Below are positions 7,575 through 14,222 of a stretch of 44,340 nt of DNA, one piece after another. The stretch is from the NCBI GenBank assembly GCA_020831765.1, contig JAFIFY010000031.1:1-44340 (forward strand), in the 5' to 3' direction. This DNA is from Phycisphaeraceae bacterium. Its GTDB lineage: Bacteria > Planctomycetota > Phycisphaerae > Phycisphaerales > Phycisphaeraceae. Under the pieces are notes generated by a model that was not told where the DNA came from, ran no database searches, and was given only the letters and a program-made list of their open reading frames with translations. Numbering within the stretch: position 1 is the first letter of the stretch; each line of letters opens with the position of its first letter. The position numbers and the translations under genes are program-made.

Positions 7575-9191
7575 ATGCCCATATTGCTTGTGGTCAATCA
7601 GCCTTCACTCTGGCCCGTCGAGATCGCGGGCGTGCGCATCGTCGGTGCCCGCAAGTACGTCACCGATCCGGCCTTCAACGCGATGAAGAACACGCGGGTG
7701 TTCAATCTCTGCCGGTCATACAGCTATCAGAGCCTGGGCTATTACGTCTCATTGTTGGCCGAAGCGCGAGGACATCGGCCGCAACCGGACGTGGTGACCA
7801 TCCAGGACATGAAATCCGGCGGCCTGACGCGCGCGATCGCCGATGAATTGGACCAGTTGATTCAGCGTACGCTCCGGCCGATCAAGAGCGCCCAATTCGG
7901 CTTTGACATTTTCTTCGGCCGCACCACCACCAAACGGGACCGGACGCTGGGCGCGCGTATCTTCGGCCTCTTCAATTCGCCCCTGCTCCGCGTGCAGTTC
8001 CATTGGAAGAACCGCCGGTGGCAGATCCAGAGCGTGCGTCCGATCTCGGCCGGCGATATCCCTGAGCATCACCAGGAGGACCTGCACGAGGCGGCGCGGG
8101 CATTCTTCGCCCGGCGGCAGTGGTCCGGTCCGGCTTCGCGGCCACCGCGCCACAACCTGGCCATTCTGGTCGATCCGACCGAGGAGCAGCCGCCTTCGGA
8201 TGAGGGCGCGATCGCCCGCTTCATTCGCGCCGCCAACCAGGCGGGCATGGCCACCGAACGCATCACGCGCGATGACTTTGGCCGACTGGGCGAATTCGAC
8301 GGGTTGTTCATCCGCGCAACCACGTTCGTCAACCATTACACCTACCGCTTCGCCCGCAGGGCCGCGGCTGAGCGCATGGCCGTGATCGATGATCCGGTCT
8401 CCATCGCCCGCTGCACCAACAAGGTCTACCTCGCCGAGCGCATGGCCCAGCACCGCGTCCGCATCCCGCTGACCATGATCGTCCACCGCGAGAACTTCAA
8501 GCGCGTGCCCGATGAGCTGGGCCTGCCCTGTGTGCTCAAACAGCCGGATTCAGCGTTCTCGCGCGGCGTGGTCAAGGTGTCCACCGTCGAGGAGTATCAC
8601 CATCACGTTGACAAGCTGTTGGATAACTCCGAACTGGTGATCGCCCAGGCGTACATCCCGACCGACTTCGACTGGCGCGTCGGCGTTCTGGATGGCAAGC
8701 CGCTTTATGTCTGCAAGTACTTCATGGCCCACCGGCACTGGCAGATTCAGAAGCGAGCCAGCACGGGCCGGGTGCTCACCGGGCGGTTTGAAACCCTGGA
8801 TATCGAGGATGCGCCGCCGGCGATCGTGCGAACGGCGGTCCGGGCCGCCCGGCTGATCGGTGATGGACTCTATGGTGTGGACCTCAAGCAGATCGGCAAG
8901 ACCGTGCATGTGATCGAGGTCAACGACAATCCGAGCATCGAGGCGGGCATCGAAGACCGCAAGGCCAAGGATTCGCTCTATCAGCGGATCGTGGCGTCGT
9001 TCGTCGAGCGGATCGAGCGGCTGAAATTGAGCCAGCCCAACGGCCAACTTGCCGGCCGCCGCCGCCGCCCGACCGCCGCGCCGATTCCCCCATCGGAGTT
9101 GACCACGCTGATTCCTGATCAATCCATTGAAGAAAATGGCGACGCTGGCGATCACGGCGATGGTGATTCCCACCAGGGCCGTTTGCGTTAA
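7575..9191 (+). CDS. RimK-family ATP-grasp ligase with N-terminal RLAN domain
   Basis: A 538-residue soluble protein in two parts. The first 180 or so residues match the RLAN domain that precedes some RimK-like ligases. Residues from about 200 form a RimK-type ATP-grasp fold: DDPVSIARCTNKVYLAERM, the nucleotide-binding CVLKQPDSAFSRGVVKV, and the Mg-binding VIEVNDNPSIEAG near the end. Such enzymes join a carboxylate to an amine using ATP, adding amino acids to proteins or peptides. The substrate is not known, and here the usual small-molecule partner genes are not adjacent. The last 50 residues (RRRRPTAAPIPP and beyond) are low complexity. The start ATG at 7575 places the first beta strand (PILLVVNQP) directly after it. 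It converges on the response regulator gene. Confidence 0.85.
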   Translation: MPILLVVNQPSLWPVEIAGVRIVGARKYVTDPAFNAMKNTRVFNLCRSYSYQSLGYYVSLLAEARGHRPQPDVVTIQDMKSGGLTRAIADELDQLIQRTLRPIKSAQFGFDIFFGRTTTKRDRTLGARIFGLFNSPLLRVQFHWKNRRWQIQSVRPISAGDIPEHHQEDLHEAARAFFARRQWSGPASRPPRHNLAILVDPTEEQPPSDEGAIARFIRAANQAGMATERITRDDFGRLGEFDGLFIRATTFVNHYTYRFARRAAAERMAVIDDPVSIARCTNKVYLAERMAQHRVRIPLTMIVHRENFKRVPDELGLPCVLKQPDSAFSRGVVKVSTVEEYHHHVDKLLDNSELVIAQAYIPTDFDWRVGVLDGKPLYVCKYFMAHRHWQIQKRASTGRVLTGRFETLDIEDAPPAIVRTAVRAARLIGDGLYGVDLKQIGKTVHVIEVNDNPSIEAGIEDRKAKDSLYQRIVASFVERIERLKLSQPNGQLAGRRRRPTAAPIPPSELTTLIPDQSIEENGDAGDHGDGDSHQGRLR

Positions 9192-9263
9192 ACCGGATGA
9201 TCGCTCCGTTTCGGACGGATGGCCCGGGACCGCCGGTCGCATGGCACCAAGCCCTTGCGAGGC

Positions 9264-10745
9264 TCAATCGTCGCCCAGACCCAGCAGCTTCATTTTCTTA
9301 TAGAGCGTCGTGCGGTTGATGCCCAGTTGCCGGGCGGTTTCCTGCCGATTCCATTGGTTGGCGTTGAGCGCGGCGAGGATGATCTGGCGCTCGGGTTCGA
9401 TGAGGGCTTCGATCAGTGGGACCGGATGCTTGATGTCCCAACCGCCGGCCAGTGCCGGTATATGGACCATGCCCTTGGCCGCGGTGCCGTCGGCCCCGGC
9501 GTGTTCGCCGCGCAATGAGAACGCAGCGCCGTCGGGTTGGAGCGTTTCGGGCAGATCGCTCAGTTCGATCGTGGGACGGCGGCTGAGCACCACGGCCCGT
9601 TCGATGGCGTTTTCAAGTTCGCGGACATTCCCCGGCCAGTTGTGACTGAACATCGCCCGCATCGCCTCCTCGCTGAAGCCCGTGATCACCTTGCCGACTT
9701 CCTTGCTGTGCTTCTCGAGGAAGTATTCGGCCAGGATGGGCACATCACCGCCTCGCTCCCGAAGCGCCGGCATGCGGATATTGACGACGTTGATCCGGTA
9801 GTAAAGGTCCTCGCGGAACTGCCCTTTGCGGACCAGTTCCTCCAGCGATTGATTGCTGGCGAGGATGAACCGTACATCGCAGTGCACCGTTTTCGTCGAT
9901 CCGACCGGCTCGTACTGCTTTTCCTGGAGCACACGAAGCAGCTTCAGTTGCAGCGCCGGCGTTGCGCTGTTGATTTCATCGATGAACAGTGTTCCCCTCT
10001 CGGCCGCGCTGAGCTTACCGGGCTTGTCGCTGTCGGCCCCGGTGAAGGCACCCTTGACATGGCCGAACAACTCTGATTCCAGCAGTGTTTCGGGAATCGC
10101 CCCACAGGCGAAGGTGACGAATCGGCCGGCGGCCTGGTGGCTCATGGTGTGGATCGCCCGTGCGATCATGGACTTGCCTGTTCCCGGCTCGCCGCTGATC
10201 AGCACGGTGGTGCGCGACGGCGCAACGGCTTCCACCAGTTCGTAGACCTTGCGCATCAGGTGGTTCTGACCCACGAGATTGGCCAGCCCGAATCGCTCGG
10301 TGAGTTGGGTGCGCAGCTCGCGATTCTCAGCCAGCAGGGCATGCTGGCGTACGGCCTTGTCTACGGCGATTCGCAGCTCATCATCGACGATCGGCTTGGT
10401 CAGGTAGTCGATCGCGCCCAGGCGGACCGCTTCCACCGCGTTCTCGATGCGGCCGAATCCCGTGATGGCGATGGGCACGAGCGAATCGAAATCTTGCCGC
10501 ACCCGTTTGAGCAGGTCGATGCCCGTGCATCGGGGCATGTTCATATCGGTGATGACCACGCCGAAGCGATTGGCCCGGGCCGCCCGCCGGTCGCCGTTGG
10601 AGCGGCCGGATTCCAACAGATTGATCGCCTCCATGCCGTCGTTCGCCGTGGCGGTGGCGAAACCTTCGCGCTCGAGGAATTCGCCGAGGCTCTCGGCGAC
10701 GATCGGATCATCATCCACGATCAGGACACCGGGGTTCGCGCTCAC
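9264..10745 (-). CDS. NtrC-family sigma-54-dependent response regulator
   Basis: A 493-residue transcription activator with three domains. The receiver domain has acidic residues D11-D13 and probable phosphoacceptor D67 (TDMNMP). The AAA+ domain has Walker A GEPGTGKS, the sigma-54 contact loop GAFTGA, and Walker B TLFIDEINS. The C-terminal Fis-type helix-turn-helix reads RQETARQLGINRTTLYKKM. The receiver carries an extra basic loop (RSNGDRRAARANR) just before D67. The GTG at 10745 is chosen because AAGGAG sits 6 bases before it; an ATG at 10778 overlaps the kinase gene. It lies 26 bases after the kinase stop, so the two form a two-component operon. Targets are unknown. Confidence 0.93.
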   Translation of the reverse strand: MSANPGVLIVDDDPIVAESLGEFLEREGFATATANDGMEAINLLESGRSNGDRRAARANRFGVVITDMNMPRCTGIDLLKRVRQDFDSLVPIAITGFGRIENAVEAVRLGAIDYLTKPIVDDELRIAVDKAVRQHALLAENRELRTQLTERFGLANLVGQNHLMRKVYELVEAVAPSRTTVLISGEPGTGKSMIARAIHTMSHQAAGRFVTFACGAIPETLLESELFGHVKGAFTGADSDKPGKLSAAERGTLFIDEINSATPALQLKLLRVLQEKQYEPVGSTKTVHCDVRFILASNQSLEELVRKGQFREDLYYRINVVNIRMPALRERGGDVPILAEYFLEKHSKEVGKVITGFSEEAMRAMFSHNWPGNVRELENAIERAVVLSRRPTIELSDLPETLQPDGAAFSLRGEHAGADGTAAKGMVHIPALAGGWDIKHPVPLIEALIEPERQIILAALNANQWNRQETARQLGINRTTLYKKMKLLGLGDD

Positions 10746-10771
10746 GGGGGCCTCCTTGCTGGGTGTGCGGA

Positions 10772-11563
10772 TCACCATTCGGTTTCGGATGGGGATAGGG
10801 GATAGGTGAAGAGGATCTCAGTACCGCGCGGCGAAAGATTGCGGGGCCGCAATCGGCCACGGAGCGAGCGCGCGATGTCCATGCTCAGGCTCAACCCCAG
10901 CCCGTGACCGGTCGACTTGGTCGTGCGCCCGAAGCAGAATTCGCCGGCTTCGTTGAACAGCCGCCGGTTCATGCCCGGCCCATTGTCGATGATGCGGAAA
11001 ACCACCCAGTCCTCGAGGCGGCCTTCGATCCGGATTTCACCCGGCGGGGCGGCGCCGGACCGACGTTGCTCCTGTGCGATGGCATCCAGACTGTTGCGCA
11101 CGGCGTTGGCGATCACCGGATAGATCGGCCCTGCCGGCAGTGATGCCAACGACTCATCGATATCCACCTCAACCTTCACCCCCGCCATCTCGGCGGCCGG
11201 GGTGAGCAGGGCGATGGCGTGTCGCACGGTTGTGCCGACATCACGCGTGGAGCGAAACGTCCGCGGTTCGAGATTGCGCGGGCTGTTCAAGGTTCGAATC
11301 AGGTGAGCCATCCGACGCATGGCTTCGTTGACCGATTCGAGTTGTTCGAGGATGGCTGGATCGGCGGGTTTCGCCCCGTCGGCCGGTTGCTCACGGGCCT
11401 GACCACGAAGCTGAAGCATCGTCCGGCTCAGGTTGCGCAGGCCGCCGTCAAGCAGATTGGCCAGCTCATGGGTGAGCTTTTCCTGGGGTTGTGCGATGGC
11501 CTCCGGCCCGGGAGCGGGTCGAATGCTTGGGGATTGGCCGCTGGGTGACCCGGGTTGCACCAT
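10772..11563 (-). CDS. sensorless histidine kinase
   Basis: A 263-residue cytoplasmic histidine kinase, the likely partner of the NtrC-type regulator downstream. Visible parts are the dimerisation helix with phospho-acceptor motif HELANLL (about residue 32), the N box NAVRNSLDAI, G1 DNGPGM, and G2 GHGLGLSL. There is no transmembrane segment, PAS, GAF or other sensor domain, and the first 25 residues are Pro/Gln-rich. Input must come from another protein, or the true start lies elsewhere. No Shine-Dalgarno site is evident before the ATG at 11563, so the N-terminus is uncertain. NtrB-like kinases normally carry a PAS domain, so this is a reduced form. Confidence 0.9.
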   Translation of the reverse strand: MVQPGSPSGQSPSIRPAPGPEAIAQPQEKLTHELANLLDGGLRNLSRTMLQLRGQAREQPADGAKPADPAILEQLESVNEAMRRMAHLIRTLNSPRNLEPRTFRSTRDVGTTVRHAIALLTPAAEMAGVKVEVDIDESLASLPAGPIYPVIANAVRNSLDAIAQEQRRSGAAPPGEIRIEGRLEDWVVFRIIDNGPGMNRRLFNEAGEFCFGRTTKSTGHGLGLSLSMDIARSLRGRLRPRNLSPRGTEILFTYPLSPSETEW

Positions 11564-11711
11564 GACATCACGGATATCGGTTCAGGATGGGATCGACTTG
11601 AGGCTGACGTTGCCTTGAAGCGACGGATTCGGCCGTGGGATGGTGTTCTCGGACGATGCTGATGCCCGGATGCAACATGTGCTGTGTCGATTGCCGAGGC
11701 GTTTTGATGCG

Positions 11712-11758
11712 GCTGAGCGTCATGGGCGGGCGGCCCTCAGCCGGCCATGACGCTCAGC
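11712..11758. terminator. hairpin at the end of the lipid operon
   Basis: GCTGAGCGTCATGG (11712-11725) and CCATGACGCTCAGC (11745-11758) form a perfect 14-bp stem with a 19-base GC-rich loop. The structure spans the stop codon of the last gene (11737). No T-run follows on either strand, so it is not a canonical intrinsic terminator. It may mark or protect the 3' end of the long minus-strand transcript. Confidence 0.5.
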
Positions 11759-13122
11759 GCTCCAATCAAAGCCAGCGAGCCTGTGGCGGCGCACGCGGCC
11801 CCGAGCCAGTGCAGCCGTTCGGGCGCGTGTTCGGCCGACCAGAACCAACGCATGCTCAAGTTGAAGAGCGCTGCGGCCAGAGTGAGGGCAACCAACCCAC
11901 TGACGGCGATCAACAAAGCATCCGAGGCGGTGAACTCGGCGATCCGGGGCGATGGGGCCAGTCTCCAGGCCACGCTTGGGACCAGCAGGGCCGAGGGCAG
12001 AAAGATCAGGATCCACCCCGCCACCGCCCAGAGCCAGGTCAGCAGCCACTGGCTAAGATGCGACCGGCGGGGATCAATCCACGATACGCCGACGAACGCC
12101 AGTTGTCCGGCGAAGACCGTCACATACGCCGCATGGGAGGCCGGCTTGCCGGTTTCGAGGTGGACCAGCATCCAGAACACCGCCGGCGCGGTCACCGCGA
12201 TGATGGTGATCAGGTCGTGCTGATTTCGATTGCGCAGGTTGCGCGGCCAATAAAGCGCATGCATCAGGAACAGCAGCATCGGCGCGGGCAGCCACTGGAT
12301 ATCGGTGATGACCCAGCAGGTGTAACCGAACAGCGTGCCCCCGATCATGGCCGGCACGTTCAACGTCGAGCGGCGCCGCCAGAGCAGGACGAAGACCATC
12401 AGCAGCACCAGGACCACCGCCCGCGCCCGCAACGCATCCACCGGCAGAGGCATCATGGCCTCCAGCAGCGCGTAGGTCAGCAAGGGGATGAAGAGATTAT
12501 CGAGCCCGCGCCAGGATACGGCTTCGATCATCATCACCAGCAGGCCGATGATGATGGCGATCAGCAGAACCTCTTCGCGTCCAATGGTGGTGAACAGCAG
12601 CAGCGGGACATGCGCGCTCAGGAACGCCACGGTGAAGAACGCCACCGAGCCTTCCACGCTCTTGATCCCGTCAAGCCCCGCGTACCGAAGCCGTCCGTAG
12701 CCCACGCCGATCAGCGCCGCCACGGCATCGGCCAGGGTCAGGACCAACATCGGAATCACGAAGCCGAGCAGCTGGCCATCGGCCAGCACATAGAGCGCCG
12801 CCACCGCCGCCGGATAGCACAACTCGCCGAACGACTGGCGGCCCACGGCATGAAGCACTTTGCCGGACCGTTCGTGAATCGCCGGTATCCACCGGATACA
12901 GAGCATCAGCACGATCGCCAGCGCCGCCAACGCCACCACCATCCAGGCCTGGTCCCCGAACGCCCACGGGAAGGGAAGCACCAGCAGCCCCATGCTGACA
13001 TGCATCAGCTTGCGCACCACCTCCGGATGCGGATTGAGCCGTCGCTGCACCTGGCCAAGCAGGACGATCATGCCGCCCAGAGCGCAGATCACGACCAGCA
13101 TGGCGATCGCCTGGTCACTCAC
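11737..13122 (-). CDS. phytol/dolichol kinase-like membrane protein with extra C-terminal membrane domain
   Basis: A 461-residue polytopic membrane protein. The N-terminal 200 residues resemble CTP-dependent polyprenol kinases and CDP-lipid enzymes (dolichol kinase, VTE5 phytol kinase): VRKLMHVSMGLL near the start, LADAVAALIGVGYGR, and KSVEGSVAF. These enzymes phosphorylate a prenyl alcohol in the membrane. The remaining 250 residues add about eight hydrophobic segments that I do not recognise, making it roughly twice the usual length. Start GTG at 13122: AGGAGG lies 8 bases upstream, and the GTGA overlaps the DUF3419 stop. It is the final gene of the HMG-CoA reductase operon, so a prenyl substrate is plausible but inferred. 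Confidence 0.7.
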   Translation of the reverse strand: MSDQAIAMLVVICALGGMIVLLGQVQRRLNPHPEVVRKLMHVSMGLLVLPFPWAFGDQAWMVVALAALAIVLMLCIRWIPAIHERSGKVLHAVGRQSFGELCYPAAVAALYVLADGQLLGFVIPMLVLTLADAVAALIGVGYGRLRYAGLDGIKSVEGSVAFFTVAFLSAHVPLLLFTTIGREEVLLIAIIIGLLVMMIEAVSWRGLDNLFIPLLTYALLEAMMPLPVDALRARAVVLVLLMVFVLLWRRRSTLNVPAMIGGTLFGYTCWVITDIQWLPAPMLLFLMHALYWPRNLRNRNQHDLITIIAVTAPAVFWMLVHLETGKPASHAAYVTVFAGQLAFVGVSWIDPRRSHLSQWLLTWLWAVAGWILIFLPSALLVPSVAWRLAPSPRIAEFTASDALLIAVSGLVALTLAAALFNLSMRWFWSAEHAPERLHWLGAACAATGSLALIGALSVMAG

Positions 13123-14222
13123 CCGGCCACCTCCTCGATGCGCAGGGCACTGTAAAAAAACGCCCGGTCGCGCGATAATAGCCGCGTCGCCGGTTCATCC
13201 AGACTCAGCAGCCGTTCGGCCAGGCGTTGTGGCCGCATGCGCGGGGCGAGCATGTTCCAGTAGACCCATCGAGCGCCGGTTGGGGCAATATCGAGCATTC
13301 GTTCCAGAAGCTGGTGATGCTCGGCCTCGGGCATGTATTCGAAGATGTCGCTCAGGTTGAAGCGTGAACAGCCATCGACGATCCCCGCATCCAGGGCGCT
13401 GGCCAGATCGAGTTGATATGGATCGATGCGATCAAGACCCTGGCGAATGGTTTCAAATGCTTCCGGGCGGAGGGCGGCGGGCAGGGCGGTGCGGTGGTGG
13501 CCGGTCAGAATCCATTGCAGATACGGGTTCTCGCTGGGGTCCAGTGCGGTGAGTGCGTGGGTGGTGCGATCCAGAATCCTTTGGGCGACGGAGCCCTGGA
13601 CGTATCGAAAAAGCGCAGGATCACGACCCAGCCTGCCCATCACCGGTCGGGAAAAGAAGATTCCAAAGATCATGCGCCAGGGCAGGGTGTTCCATGTTCG
13701 ATCGTGGAACCGGCGTCGGGCTTGCGGATCGCGGGGTTCAAGCAGTGATTCCACGGTGCCGCTTCGATGGGCCAGCGGGAGAATCCATTGTCGAAACAGC
13801 CGGAAATATCGCTCGAATCGGCCGACCCCGCCGATGCCCCAGCGCTCGACGGCCGCCATCCTCGCATCCCAGAACATCCGGGCCGCTTGGCCCAGATCGC
13901 CCCGGCAACGGTGGTAGAGCCGAGCGCGGCCGGTTGCCGGGCGCGAGCCGACAAGTTCAAGCAACTCCTGGTGCGTGCAATGGCGATACGCGGCGATTCG
14001 AAGCTCCAGCGCTGCGAGCTGGGCGGGGTTCATGTCGATCGCCACGATCCGTTCCGGCCGTCGAGTGAGCATGGCCAGCGTGTTGTCACCGGCCGAAGCA
14101 ATGGAAAGACACCGATCCCCCGGCTGAATGTCCAGAGCCTCGAGCAGGATGTCGGCATCTTCCCAGCACTGGGCGTAACGGAGCACCGCGCTATCAGCCA
14201 GGACCACCCGTGCGCTTGTCAT
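13119..14222 (-). CDS. DUF3419/BtaA-like S-adenosylmethionine 3-amino-3-carboxypropyltransferase
   Basis: A 367-residue soluble protein of the DUF3419 family, which includes BtaA, the enzyme that moves the 3-amino-3-carboxypropyl group of S-adenosylmethionine to diacylglycerol in betaine-lipid synthesis. Signs are YAQCWEDADILLEAL near the start, the SAM-binding strand CLSIASAGDNTLAML, VAIDMNPAQLAALELR, and near the C-terminus FNLSDIFEYMP. The N-methylating partner BtaB is not in this window, so the product need not be a betaine lipid. The ATG at 14222 overlaps the stop of the preceding gene by 4 bases and the 3' end overlaps the next gene by 4, indicating translational coupling. The acceptor lipid is unknown; the isoprenoid neighbours make a prenyl lipid a fair guess. 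Confidence 0.8.
   Translation of the reverse strand: MTSARVVLADSAVLRYAQCWEDADILLEALDIQPGDRCLSIASAGDNTLAMLTRRPERIVAIDMNPAQLAALELRIAAYRHCTHQELLELVGSRPATGRARLYHRCRGDLGQAARMFWDARMAAVERWGIGGVGRFERYFRLFRQWILPLAHRSGTVESLLEPRDPQARRRFHDRTWNTLPWRMIFGIFFSRPVMGRLGRDPALFRYVQGSVAQRILDRTTHALTALDPSENPYLQWILTGHHRTALPAALRPEAFETIRQGLDRIDPYQLDLASALDAGIVDGCSRFNLSDIFEYMPEAEHHQLLERMLDIAPTGARWVYWNMLAPRMRPQRLAERLLSLDEPATRLLSRDRAFFYSALRIEEVAG

Noticed and set aside
11635-13155. 506-residue open frame on the plus strand, rich in Gln, His and Arg
   Set aside because: It is antisense to the polyprenol-kinase-like gene, whose motifs and overlaps are clear. The composition is typical of a shadow frame.
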